Part shown: one piece after another, positions 28,214 through 38,980 of the stretch
How the letters are laid out: each line of letters begins with the position of its first letter
Numbering within the stretch: position 1 is the stretch's first letter
Source: Caprimulgus europaeus
Taxonomy: Eukaryota; Chordata; Aves; Caprimulgiformes; Caprimulgidae
DNA length: 64,000 nt
Assembly (NCBI GenBank): GCA_907165065.1
Contig: OU015551.1
Coordinates: forward strand, 1,426,001 to 1,490,000
Direction: 5' to 3'
Position numbers and translations under genes: made by a program
Notes under the pieces: model-generated
Seen by the model: only the letters and a program-made list of their open reading frames with translations
Told to the model about the DNA's origin: nothing
Databases searched by the model: none

Positions 28214-29721
28214 GGCCGGGAGCCACCCGCCCTATTTGAGTTCCCCAAAGTTGGAAGATTAACAAAACTTCAGAAGTTTTGGGGCAGTTTTATTGAAATC
28301 AAAGAATCAAACTCAAGAGAACCTGGGGGGCTGGGGCACCTCCCCGCCCCGTTTCCTCGCTGTGGACTGCAACAGCTCTTGAATGTAAAGCACCTTGAAG
28401 GAAAAAGCAAAGGGACTTTGCCATAGCAGTGAAATGAATGTGAAATCTCCACCCGGGAGAGGAGATGCTCCTGGCAGTGGTAAGGGACCCAACTCCTCCC
28501 CGTGGTGCCCAGCTCCAGGGGAGCACACGCCACGCACACGCCGCCGCGCTGGCGGCACGGCCCTTGCCGCCGTCCCCGCTGCACTCTCCCTCTCTGATTT
28601 TTAATTGTATTATTTTTTTTAATGATTATTATTATTATTATTATTACTATTATTTTATTTTTTTACCCAAACACAAGGCATGGGATAAAGAAGGGGCAAT
28701 GCAGACTTGGCCAGATAGGGGTGAGCCAGGCTGGTGGAAGCAGCTTTGGGCTCCTGGCTGGAGCCAAGGAGAGGGCAAAGGCAGAGCCTTATTCCTTCTC
28801 CTGTGGGGCATGAGGTGACCCCGGGAGCTCGGCCACCACAGACCCATCTGTAGCCAAGTGGGGATTCAGCTCAGGATTTCCCTGTGGAGGCAGCTGGTTT
28901 GAGGGAAAGGATGCCCAAGGTGGTGGGGGAGAAGCTTTGCAGGGTGTCCGTGTCCTCCATCGTGGCATTTTCCTAAACACTGGCCAACTCCCCATCCTGC
29001 TGGCCAACCACCTGCCTTTCAGAGCCCATTTCACCCACCTTGGCCACCTTTCTGCATCCAGAGTGCTTTTCACACTGGGTCTTTGCCCTCATGACTGTGG
29101 CCATATCCCAGCTGCTCCACCCCAGAGCCGGCGCAGGCATCGGTGCAGCGCCGGGGTCGGTGTTGGTTGCAGCTGGACCCCGGGTGTTCCCCACAAACTG
29201 CTCCTTAGAAGCGTTCTTTGGGGGTTTGTTCTCTATTTAGCAGGACCTGGTTGCTCTGTAGGGGGATAAACTGCCCCTTGGGGTCAAGGGGGAGTGCAAG
29301 GGCCGCAGTGTGGTCGGGACCTGCTGCTCTGAGCTTGGGAGGCTCTAAAGGTGAAGAAGGGATGGATCTGTGGGGCGATGCTGCCATAGCCCGCAGCTGG
29401 CAGGGCCACTTGAGTGACTCCATGGCCAGGCTCTGCAGATGGTTTTTCCATCCCTAGTCCTGCTCCTCCTGCAGCAAATGCCAAAAGCTACAAGGGAAAA
29501 ACTGCTCCGAGGCAGCCCCAGTTTCTGCTGACAAAGGGCTAAAATCCCAAGCCCCTTCCCACTTTGTGTTGGTTTCTCGTGCGTCCAACCCCACCTTCTG
29601 GCAGCTCAGATCGTCCCTGAGCATAAGCTGAAGACCTTCAATTCTGCAATCGCACCCCTTAAACTAAACAAGCAGCTTTCTTAGCCATGGAAGGGGATAT
29701 TCATGCTTTTGGTTAAAAGTC

Positions 29722-29935
29722 CTCCTGAAGAAGACCATGGACCACCCTCGGGGAGGACCATGGACCAACCTCGAGTAAGACCATGGACCAACCTCAACCA
29801 GGTCCACCTCATGGACCAACCTTGAGGAAGACTGTGGACCAACCTTAGGGCAGAGCATGGACCAACCTCAACCAGGGAAGACCATGGACCAACCTTGAAT
29901 AAGACCATGGACCAACTTTGACCAGGGAAGACTCA
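29722..29935 (+). repeat. Minisatellite GACCATGGACCAACCTYGA in the 3'UTR
   Basis: About eight irregular units built on CATGGACCAACCT, spaced 20-40 bp apart, within the inferred 3'UTR of the ROR-like gene. Confidence 0.9.
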
Positions 29936-30802
29936 CCAGGAAGCTGATGGGATTTCTGCTTCAGTATAAGGCAGAGAAAAACTTGGGACTGTGCTATTCC
30001 CCGGCAGCTGCTGTCCACCACGTACAGGTTTTGCTAACCACTGTCTGAACTGCTTCTTGGAGCGCATCAGGGTTCATCAGCCTCCTTTCTCTCCTCGATG
30101 GCGTTGGGCCCACGTCTCCAGTGAAGGCTGTTGACCCTCCCAGTGTCCCCATGCGATGTTGAGTGCCAATGAGTCGTTCTCCAGCGCAGCGTTTGCCGGG
30201 GCGGGGATGCACCGTGCTCGTTTCCTGCCCTCTGGGATCCTAAAGCTTTGAGAGGAGTGAGAAGTCAGTACTGCCTTGTTCATCCAGAAGGTTGTGCCTT
30301 TTTTTTGAAGACCCATTTCCAACAGCACCATTCACTTCCCGGCTCCTCTCAGCGAGGAAAAGCACTCGAGGAAATAAGGGTGCGTTTGCAGAAGGGGCTC
30401 TTGCCCTCTGTTTCTGCAGGACAGCAGCACTCTTGTTCCCAGAGGAAATAGCTGTGAGTGTTTTGAAATGTTTGGGGACAAAAAAAAAAAGCACACACCC
30501 TTCTTTACATCCTCAGTGTTCATCAGCCAGCGTGCAGCGATGGTCAACGGCACCGCGGTCATTTCAGCCGGCAAAGAAACCAAGAAAGCACCTTAAATCG
30601 GGTCAAAGACTTCAGCCCTCGCCACCCAGTGCGGGTTTTTTTCCCAGCTTATGACACACAAACGTCCATCTCATGGGAGAGATGTGGGATCCTGAGCAAG
30701 AACCGGTGGGAATTTAGGGAAGACTGGAAATAATCAACAACACCTAAAACTCAACCTGCCAAACTGTGGGGACTCACGCTCTGAAGTTCTCTGTAAAGGA
30801 AC

Positions 30803-31100
30803 CGATTTGATGTCGATTCGGTGTCAATTTGATGTCGATTCGATGTCGATTCGATGTCGATTCGATGTCGATTCGATGTCGGTTCGATGTCGATTCGATG
30901 TTGATTTGATGTCGATTCGATGTCGGTTCGATGTTGATTTGATGTCGATTCGATGCCGATTCGATGCCGGTTCGATGCCGATTCGATGCCGATTCGATGC
31001 CGATTCGGTGTCAATTCGATGTCGATTCGATGTCAATTCGATGATTTCTTGGGAGGGGATAAATGATGCAATGTCGATTTGATGTTGATTCGATGATTTC
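30803..31100 (+). repeat. 11-bp minisatellite GATGTCGATTC in the 3'UTR
   Basis: About 26 units with variants (GATGCCGATTC, GATTTGATGTT). TCGA recurs every 5-6 bp, so it is CpG-dense and partly self-complementary. Both strands stay open over long stretches because of the period, not because of coding. Confidence 0.95.
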
Positions 31101-31532
31101 GTGCCCAGGACGGTGGCACACGTGGAAGGGATGGTGAGGACGCGCCCACCCCCTCCCCGTGGCACCTCTGCAGGCGGCTCCCGGGAACGGGCAGCGATGG
31201 CAGTGCCAAGGTCCCTCCAAAGGTGCCACCCAGAGACAGCGGCCGGGCAGAGCCGGGCACTGCGCTGGTAGGGAAAGGGCAAACAAAAAAAAAGCCAGGG
31301 TAGAAATGCCTGCAAAAGGGAGATTTGCGCTCTCCCCGGCGCCGGAGCCGCGTGTGGCCAGCGGAGACGATGGACAGGAGCCCCCAGACCCCCGACTCAG
31401 TTCAGTCCTCGGTGTCTTGGAGACGTTTCCATCCCACGAGGCCACCCAAAGAGACCTCGGCAGGGGTTCCCTTGAGCGGGGCCACCCCAGCCACGAGGGA
31501 TTGCTCTTTTTCCAGATGAAGATTAATTTTGT

Positions 31533-31650
31533 GTTTGTTTGTTTGTTTGTTTGTTTGCTCTGGCAATTTAGCTCGAGTGTGCATTTCCACCTCCAGAACC
31601 CTCACACTGTGTATAAAAATGGATAAAATATATATATATATATATAATAT
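31533..31650 (+). repeat. TTTG and TA microsatellites in the distal 3'UTR
   Basis: A GTTT run at about 31533-31558 and a TA run at about 31628-31648 in the AT-rich end of the ROR-like transcript. Confidence 0.9.
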
Positions 31651-31914
31651 ATTCTTGTGAATGTGGGTGCAAAAGAGAAAAATATATAAAGTTTCAGTCG
31701 GTTTTATGTTATTTTTTATCTCTATGAATGAAAGGAAGAAATGGAAAACATTTTTTTTCCATTTACCACCCTCCACACACACCAACCTGTGGATACCAAC
31801 AGGTTTTATGGAAATGTTTTACTTTTTAGATTTAGGAACATGCTTCTGTTCTCATTGAATGTTCTGTCTTGTAAGATTGTAATTTCTATTTTTTTAAAGA
31901 AAAGAAAATAACTA

Positions 31915-31920
31915 AATAAA
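31915..31920 (+). terminator. Polyadenylation signal AATAAA (ROR-like gene, first)
   Basis: Canonical hexamer in AT-rich DNA, followed by T-rich sequence. It is the first canonical signal downstream of the stop codon. Confidence 0.5.
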
Positions 31921-32115
31921 ATTTCCTCTTTCAGACCAGTCATCTAGGAAGGGAGGGCAGGGGAGGGGAAAAATGTTTATTTAAGGACAAAAACGATGTC
32001 TGAATTTTTCATGACATTAAATAAAAAGTAATATAATGTATGGATGAAAAACTTTTTATTGAGGTGTATTCTATAGGTATATAGATGTATACTGCACAGA
32101 ATTTACAGGAAGAAA

Positions 32116-32121
32116 AATAAA
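32116..32121 (+). terminator. Polyadenylation signal AATAAA (ROR-like gene, distal)
   Basis: Canonical hexamer followed by a GT/T-rich stretch (GTCTGTTTTAC). Another copy lies at 32020-32025. Transcription probably ends around here, about 200 bp before a solo LTR. Confidence 0.5.
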
Positions 32122-32323
32122 GTCTGTTTTACAAGGTTAAAAAAAATTAATAATGTTGGAAATAGTGACTGTGATTCCCAATTTTAGCGAAGGGTGAGGC
32201 TGGAAGCAAAGCCCCCCCAGGTCATGGAAAAGCCTTTCATGTCTTTGGTGGGCTCAGGACTGAGCTGTGCCAGGAGCTCTGATCCAGGGCAGGATTTGGA
32301 CACAGGGCTGGATTTTAGATGTT

Positions 32324-32970
32324 TGTGGTGGTTTAACCTGGCTGGAAACCAAACACCACACAGCCGCTCGCTCGCTCTCCCCCTGCCCCAGGGAATAGGG
32401 GAGGGAATTGGAGGTGTCAAGGTTCAGAGACTTGTAGGTTGAGATGAAAACAATTTATTAATTGAAATAAAATAAAAATTAAAATAAGAATTACAATAAT
32501 AAAGGTAATAATAGTAATAATAGAATATACAAATGAGTGATATCCAGTGCTCACCACCTGCTGACCAAGCCTGGCCCATTCCTGGGTAATGATCCATGGA
32601 GAAGTGATGATCCCAATCCCAAAACTGCAATCCTGGAAGATCAAGACCCCAAGAGCCCAGCATTCCAGTCAACCCTCATTAATATACTGAGCCATTTAAT
32701 CATATCTATAAAATATTAAATGATAAGGAATATCCCACTGGCATTTCCCACTGCCAGTTTGGGTTTCCTAATGTTACTACACCCCCAACCCAGTCCCCTG
32801 CACCTGCAGACCAGCAAATTATGGGGAAGTTGGGAAGTCCTTCATCTTCCAATAAAAACTAAAACCATCTGTGTGTTATCAATGTTGTTCTCATATCAAA
32901 TCCCACACTGAAACCAAAGTGCAGCGCTGTCCTGGCTACTCAGAAGAAAATTAGTCCCAAAACCAGGATG
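32324..32970 (+). mobile_element. Solo LTR, avian ERVL-type (downstream of the ROR-like gene)
   Basis: Same family and orientation as the 21.3-kb copy: begins TGTGGTGGTTTAAC, has a long AT-rich middle and the shared TGTGTTATCAATGTT-like 3' part. No internal region. It lies about 200 bp after the last polyadenylation signal of the ROR-like gene. The 3' edge is approximate. Confidence 0.75.
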
Positions 32971-33281
32971 ATGTTGTAAGGGATTATTGGGTCTCTTAAA
33001 GCCAGGGACACACTGGGAATGATCCTGAGATCCAGGAAGGGGCTTCATCTGGGAAAGCTCTGTTCAACCACCACCAAGCTGAGGACAGTGACCACACCTC
33101 ACAGCACTGGGGTCACATTTTGGGGCAGGGGGTACATGGATTCATTTTCAAAGAGTACATAGTTCTAGGAGGGAAGGATGGAAGATACCTGCCCTGGATA
33201 CAACAAGGATGCGAGGTTTGGAATGTGAGGATCCCTCTCCATCAGGATGCAGATGGTTCAAAGGCATCACTGGGTGCAAAT

Positions 33282-33660
33282 CACAGAATCCCAGACTGGT
33301 GGGGTTGGAAGGGAGCTCAGGAGATCATCCAGTCCAACCCCCCTGCCAAAGCAGGGTCCCTACACCAGGGTGCACAGGAAAGTGTCCAGGTGGGTTTGAA
33401 CATCTCCAGAGATGGAGACTCCACACCCTCTCTGGGCAGCCTGGCCCAGGGCTCCGGCACCCTCACAGGGAAGAAGTTTCTCCTTCAGTTTGTCTGGAAC
33501 TTCTGGTGTCCCAGTTTGTGCCCATTGCCCCTTGTCCTGTCACTGGGCACCACCGACAAGAGCCCGGCCCCACCCATTTGGCCCCCACACTTCAGGTGTT
33601 GAGAGCTGGGACTCTTCAGCCTGGAGAAGAGCAGACTGAGAGGGGATCTGATCAATCACC
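33282..33660 (-). mobile_element. CR1 LINE fragment
   Basis: Antisense CR1 3' portion: CACAGAATCCCAGACTGG, then TCATCCAGTCCAACCC, through the LFSLEKS-type region. Intergenic between the ROR-like gene and SCAMP4. Confidence 0.88.
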
Positions 33661-33956
33661 CTCCTTTCCCTGCAAATCTCACCCGGGTGCACGTTCCCTG
33701 CTCCCTGTGCAGCCCTGGAGCAGTTTTGTTCTCAGGCAGCAGCAGCTGAACTCTGCAGAGCAAAACAACGACAATAACGATTCTTGTAGCAGAGGGATCA
33801 GGAAATCCCGGGGTCTCATCTCTCTCCGGCTCCCCAGTCGCTGCCCCTCTGCCCTTCCCAGGACACAGCACACAGCCCCCACCGTGGATCCCACCCACAG
33901 AGCTGCTATATTGCACCATAAAGCCTGGCTGCTGCCGAGAGACAGAACAGCCAGAA

Positions 33957-34200
33957 ACAAGGAGGGACGTGGGGTAGGGGTGTCACCCTGCTGGGACAAG
34001 GAGGGACGTGGGGAAGGGGTGTCATCCTGCTGGGACAAGGAGGGACGTGGGGAAGGGGTGTCATCCTGCTGGGACAAGGAGGGACGTGGGGAAGGGGTGT
34101 CATCCTGCTGGGACAAGGAGGGACGTGGGGAAGGGGTGTCATCCTGCTGGGACAAGGAGGGACGTGGGGAAGGGGTGTCATCCTGCTGGGACAAGGAAGG
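33957..34200 (+). repeat. 39-bp minisatellite, six copies
   Basis: Six nearly identical 39-bp units beginning GGGACAAGGAGGGACGTGGG. 39 is a multiple of 3, so the array reads as a periodic 13-residue peptide in an open frame that I do not regard as a gene. Confidence 0.95.
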
Positions 34201-34340
34201 AGCGGAGCCGGGGCACCCGGGACTGCAGGGAACTGCTGCAGTGCGGCAGCGATGTGGGTGAGGCAGCCCAAGGCCCCACCAAGCTGCTGCACAGTGGCAC
34301 ATTTATTTGGTTTTCATGTTTAAAAAGATGTCTTCTTCTG

Positions 34341-34376
<36 letters not shown>

Positions 34377-34719
34377 TTTGGGGGGGGGGATAAATAAAGC
34401 CTGAGAAATGAGTTTAAAAATCCCTTGCAAAGAGCTAATCTATAAACAAGTCTATGAACAGTTGGAGCAGGGCAGGATGGGATCACAGGCCCATAAACCC
34501 AAGAGGCGGCAGGATGGGACCACCCGAGTGTCTCTGTCCCACACAGACCACAGCGAGGACAGGAGCTGCTGGTACCAGGGTGACCCTGATGCCCAGTGTC
34601 CCCATCCCTGGGCTCTGCCATCCCACTGCCCATCGCACCTTCCCCCTGTAAGTGCTCCTCTCTTACTGGTCCAGTGTCTTCAGCACTGGATTTACTGGGG
34701 TGGAGTGACCTCTACTGGT

Positions 34720-35032
34720 TTATAGAATCATAGAACACAGACTGGTTTGGGTTGAAGGGACCTTTCAAGGCCACCTGGTCCAACCCTCTGCAATGAGCAG
34801 AGACATCTTCAACCAGATCAGGTTGCTCAGAGCCCCGTCCAGCCTGACCTTGAATGTTTCCAGGGATGGGGCATCCACCACCTCTCTGGGCAACCTGGGC
34901 CAGGGTCTCACCACCCTCAGTGTAAAAAACCTATTCCTTATATCTAAGTCTAAATCTCCCTCTTTTAGTTTGAAACCATCAGCCCTTGTCCTATCGCTAC
35001 AGGCCCTGCTAAAAAGTCTGTCCCCAGTTGTT
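34720..35032 (-). mobile_element. CR1 LINE fragment
   Basis: Antisense CR1 3' portion starting TAGAATCATAGAACAC and running through CTCACCACCCTCAGTGTAAA. A different, more diverged subfamily than the next copy. Confidence 0.88.
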
Positions 35033-35055
35033 TTGTAGCCCCCTCTTACAACTAA

Positions 35056-35495
35056 AATCAAAGAATCAGAGAATGGTTTGGGTTGGAAGGGACCTTAAAG
35101 CCCACCCAGTCCCAACCCCCCTGCCAGCAGCAGGGACACCTTCCACTAGACCAGGTTGCTCAAAGCCTCATCCAACCTGGCTGAGAACACTTCCAGGGAG
35201 GAGCAGCCACAGCTTCTCTGGCCAACCTGGGCCAGGGTCTCACCACCCTCACACCAAAGAATTTCTTCCTCACATCTCAGCTCCATCTCAGGAGAGCGGA
35301 GCAGAGGGGCAGAATCCCCTCCCTGGCCCTGCTGCCCACGCTGCTCTGGGTGCAGCCCAGGACACGGTTATTGGCTCTGTGCTGCCAGCGCACGGTGCCG
35401 GCTCATGTTGAGCTTCTCCTCCCCCAGCACCCCAAGTCCTTCTCTCTGGAGCTGCTCTCCATCCATTCTTCTCCCAGCATGGATTTGTGCTTGGA
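35056..35495 (-). mobile_element. CR1 LINE fragment, left arm of an inverted pair
   Basis: Antisense CR1 portion of the same young subfamily as the copies at 15.6 and 24.9 kb. It abuts a sense CR1 piece (35496-35655), forming an inverted pair just before the SCAMP4 promoter. Confidence 0.85.
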
Positions 35496-35655
35496 TGGGG
35501 CCAGACTGTTTTCAGCGGTGCCCAGTGATGGGACAAGGGGCATCTCATTCTGACATGATGTCTAGTGGAAGGTGTCCCTGCTGCTGGCAGGGGGGTTGGC
35601 ACTGGATGAGCTTTCAGGTCCCTTCCAACCCGAACCAGTCTGGGGTTCCCTGTTC
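35496..35655 (+). mobile_element. CR1 LINE fragment, right arm of an inverted pair
   Basis: Sense CR1 3' end (GATGGGGCCAGACTGTTTTC, then TCTAGTGGAAGGTGTCC through CCAACCCGAACCAGTCTGG). It ends about 45 bp before the SCAMP4 CpG island. Confidence 0.8.
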
Positions 35656-35699
35656 CTCCCACACCCGCTCTGTGTGTTCAGAACCGCCGATCCTCAGCG

Positions 35700-35934
35700 C
35701 TGGCTCCATGGCGGGGCGGGGCTGACGGGAGCCGGGCCGGGCTCTGCTCCCCGCCCCTGCGGCCCCTCCTCGGCCCTGGCACCACCGCGGAAGCGCCCCC
35801 ACCCCGCAGGGTCCATCCCCGCCGGTCCCGGTCCCGTCGCTAGGCGCCGCAGCCCCGCCCCGCCCGGTCCCTCTCGGCCCCGGTAGCTCCGCCCCAGCCC
35901 CCCCTCTCCGGTGTGGGTCCCTCACGTGCCGCGC
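35700..35934 (+). promoter_or_regulatory. SCAMP4 CpG-island promoter
   Basis: Dense CpG and several GC boxes from about 35.7 to 36.25 kb; no TATA box. TCACGTG lies at 35932-35938, an E-box of the USF/MiT-TFE type. The CR1 block ends about 45 bp upstream of the island, so the promoter is compact. Confidence 0.65.
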
Positions 35935-36070
35935 GCGGGGGCAGTGCCGCGGGGCACGCTGGGAAGCGCAGTCCGGAGAACGGGGCGCGCGGCCGAGGCC
36001 GCCATTGCCGGGACTCGGTTTCCCAGCGGCCCCCGCGGGGCTCCGGCCGCTGCGCCCTGAGCCGGGCACG
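35935..36070 (+). other. SCAMP4: SCAMP4 noncoding first exon (5'UTR)
   Basis: CpG-rich sequence ends at a strong donor, GTGAGC at 36071. A start near 35.93-36.0 kb is inferred from the E-box and ZNF143-like motifs clustered here. No long open frame begins in it, and the next supported exon is at 42974. Start position approximate. Confidence 0.6.
35953..36030. promoter_or_regulatory. Inverted pair of ZNF143-like motifs
   Basis: 35953-35974, read on the - strand, contains ACTGCGCTTCCCAGCGTGCC. 36011-36030, read on the + strand, contains GACTCGGTTTCCCAGCGG. Both resemble ACTACAATTCCCAGNRTGC, the ZNF143 core-promoter motif. Motif evidence only. Confidence 0.4.
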
Positions 36071-36261
36071 GTGAGCGGGGCGCGGGGACGGGACAGCCCG
36101 GGGGGGGAATGGCGGGGACGTGGGGGTCGGGCGGGAACGCGGGAGGCCTCGGGGGGTTCGCGGGGCAGCGGGCCCGGCCTGGCGGGGTCGGGCCGGGCGG
36201 GGGTGGCAAAGCTGCCTCAGGCCTGGGGGTGCAACGGGGCGTGTGCGGGCGGGGGGACAGA

Positions 36262-36735
36262 GAGGGGTAACGGGGACAGCTCTGGGGACAGTGGGGATAA
36301 CGGGGAGAGCCCATGGGGTTAATTGGGTACCGGGGAGAGCTCTGGGGACAGTGGGGTTAATGGGGACAGCTCTGGGGGCAATGGGGTTAATGGGGACAGC
36401 TCTAGGGACAGTGGGGTTAATGGGGACAGCTCTGGGGATACTGGGGGTAGTGGCGACAGCCCTGGGGGCAATGGGGGTGACAGGGACACCCTTGGGGGTA
36501 GTGGGGTTAATGGGGACAGCCCTGGAGACACTGGGGGTAATGGGGACAGCCCTGGGGGCAATGGGGGTAATGGGGCCAGCCCTGGGGACAATAAGGATGA
36601 TAGGGACAGCTGTGGGGGTAGTGGGGACAGCTCTGGGGACAATGGGGTTAAACGGGAACAGCCCTGGGGGCAAGGGGGTTAATGGGGACAGCCCTGGTGA
36701 CACTGGGGGTAATGGGGACAGCAGAGGGGCAGCAG
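36262..36735 (+). repeat. G-rich minisatellite, about 30-bp unit, SCAMP4 intron 1
   Basis: About 15 copies of GGGGTTAATGGGGACAGCTC-like units starting about 190 bp after the first-exon donor. The spurious 356-aa frame over it is repeat-driven. Confidence 0.95.
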
Positions 36736-37278
36736 GGAAGGGGGTGTGGGGGAAGCCTGTGCGTGGCAAGGTATTTGGGACAGGTCTGGGGGGACAGTGT
36801 GGGTGTGGGGAGGAATCGGGGACAGCCCTGGCAGGGGGAGGGATTGGGGTCAGTGCTGGTGGGAGCAGTGTGTGCGGGCACTGCTGGGGATGGTCCCGGT
36901 GGAGGGTGGGGAGGGGTCCCGTGTCCCCCGGGGAGCGCAGTGACGGGTGTGTCCAGGCTGCTCCCATCCCCTGGGCTGCGCTCTCCATCCCTCCCCAAAC
37001 GGGTGCTCGGGGATTTTCCCCTCACAGTCACTTTCTGTCTGGCTGGGACACATCTGCTGGGGGCAGGGGGGCTCCCCGGGGCAGCCACGGGGCAGGGGGA
37101 GCACGGGGCAGCCCCGGGGCAGGGGGAGCCATGGGGCAGGGGGAGCACAGGGCAGCCACGGGGCAGGGGCAGCTGCACGGCTGCTGCTGAGGAAGTTCCT
37201 GTCAGTGATTCTCCAGGGGCTGCGAGGAGCCAGGGTGAAGCTTTTTGCCGTGTGTGGTTTGGGCACCAGCTCTTGGTG

Positions 37279-37531
37279 TATTCCCAGAACCCCAGCCTGG
37301 TTTGGGTTGGAAGGGACCTTCAAGCTCATCCAGTCCCAACCCCCCTGCCAGCAGCAGGGACACCTTCCACTAGACCAGGTTGCTCAAAGCCTCATCCAAC
37401 CTGGCCCAGAACACTTCCAGGGAGGAGCAGCCACAGCTTCTCTGGCCAACCTGGGTCAGGGTCTCACCACCCTCTGGGTGAAAAATTTCCTCCTAATATC
37501 TCACCAAAATCTCCCCTCTTTCAGTATTGCC
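37279..37531 (-). mobile_element. CR1 LINE fragment in SCAMP4 intron 1
   Basis: Antisense young-subfamily CR1 3' end (TGGTTTGGGTTGGAAGGGAC, then TCCAGGGAGGAGCAGCCACA). Confidence 0.88.
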
Positions 37532-38495
37532 CTCTTCAGAGACAGAACACAGTGTCATATTTTTTCTCCTATCTCTGATCTTAGTTTTGTGAGTAATAAC
37601 TAGCTCAAGAAACTCTTATCTGAACCTGAGATGAAGAGAGCAGTAAATTAGAAATTAGCAGCTGATTGATGGATTAATTGATCTGGTTTTTAGTGTTATG
37701 CTGGGCCAGGTGATGCTGCTGCTGTCTGCAGCCCAGGTGTTCTGCGTGAGGCCAGTCTGGGTAGGTGACAAGTGGAATAGGTTTGTGCCCTGAATTCCAG
37801 GGGTGTTTCTCTGCTTTCTCTCTTCCTCTTGAGCCTCCTGTGGTTCTGCCCCTGAGCAGCTGAGCTTTCCTTCTGGAAGTGGTGGCACTGAACTCAATAT
37901 TGGTTTGCTGCAGGTTATGTTAGAACTGAAATTAAGGCTTTTGTCCATGTGCTGAGGCAGTGGGTACAGCTGTGTGAACAGCCTGGGGGAGACCTGAGGG
38001 GAATTGCTTCCCAGGGTGCTTTCCCCCCAGCTCCAGGACGGGGGAGAGGGGACAGCACAGTGAGGGAGGATCCCATAACCCGGAGCTGTCGGGGGGATGT
38101 GGGGTGGGGTGAACCCTTGCTGCCTTTCTTGTTCCCTGGCTGTTTTCTCAGCAGCAGCTGCTGCCATGAACAGTTTCCCATTCTCACTGCTTGTGCTGGG
38201 TGGCTTTTGGAATTTCTTTTTTTGGTTGTTTTTGCTGCCCCAGGGTTGAAGCAGGGCCCTGCATTGTGCTGGTGTCACTGCAGGGGTGGTGTCCTGCTCC
38301 ACAGGGGCTGGCAGCGTGGCAGGGAGGGGAAACCCTATCAAATAGAGCCTGCATCTGCTGTACAGAGTCTGGGGGCACACAGCTGAGCCAAGGGTTTTGG
38401 TGCTTTTGCAGAGTGATCTCTGCTGCCTTGGGCTCTCTGGGAAGTTCCTGATAAGAGCTGGGCTTCTGAATGAGACTCAAAACCAGCTTTTTCTC

Positions 38496-38980
38496 TTAAA
38501 ATCATAGAATCACAGAATGGCAGACTGGTTTGGGTTGGAAAGGACCTTAAAGACCATCCAGTTCCAGCCCCCCTGCTGTGGACAGAGTTGCCAACCACTA
38601 AATCAGGCTGCCCAGGGCCCTGTCCAACCTGGCCTTGAATGCCTCCAGGGATGGGGCATCCACAGCTTCTCTGGGCAACCTGGGTCAGTGTCTCCCCACC
38701 CTCTGGGTGAAAAGTTTCCTCCTAATATCCAACCTCAATCTCCCCTCTCAGTTTAAAGCCATGTTCCCTTGTCCCATCACTCTCTGCCCAGGTCAAAAGT
38801 CGCTCTCCCTCCTGTTTCTAAGCTCCCTTCAGGTACTGGAAGGCCACAATGAGGTCTCCCTGGAGCCTTCTCTTCTCCAAGCTGAACAAGCCCAGGTCCC
38901 TCACCCTTTCTTCATGAAGAGAGGGGCTCCAGCCCTGTCATCATCTCCCAGCTCTCTCTGGACCTGCCCAGGGTCACCAC
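38496..38980 (-). mobile_element. CR1 LINE fragment in SCAMP4 intron 1
   Basis: Antisense CR1 portion from ATCATAGAATCACAGAATGG to the GGACCTGCCCAGG region, about 485 bp. Confidence 0.88.

Larger units (their letters stand above)
28214..32145 (+). other. 3'UTR of the ROR-like gene
   Basis: No AATAAA appears until 31915-31920; further signals follow at 32020-32025 and 32116-32121. The last 600 bp (31520-32145) are AT-rich with TTTG and TA runs and look like a distal vertebrate 3'UTR, unlike the GC-rich flanks. Two minisatellites (29722-29935 and 30803-31100) lie inside. A 3.9-kb UTR is inferred from the signals; an earlier non-canonical end cannot be excluded. Confidence 0.6.

Noticed and set aside
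30751-31315. Repetitive Asn/Arg/Ile/Glu peptide frames on both strands
   Set aside because: 11-bp satellite; the frame persists because of the repeat period.
33209-34261. 350-aa frame with a 13-residue repeat (DKEGRGEGVSSCW)
   Set aside because: Made of CR1 DNA plus six copies of a 39-bp satellite.
35840-37190. 382-aa (-) and 356-aa (+) frames at the SCAMP4 promoter
   Set aside because: Both are driven by the G-rich minisatellite and CpG island.
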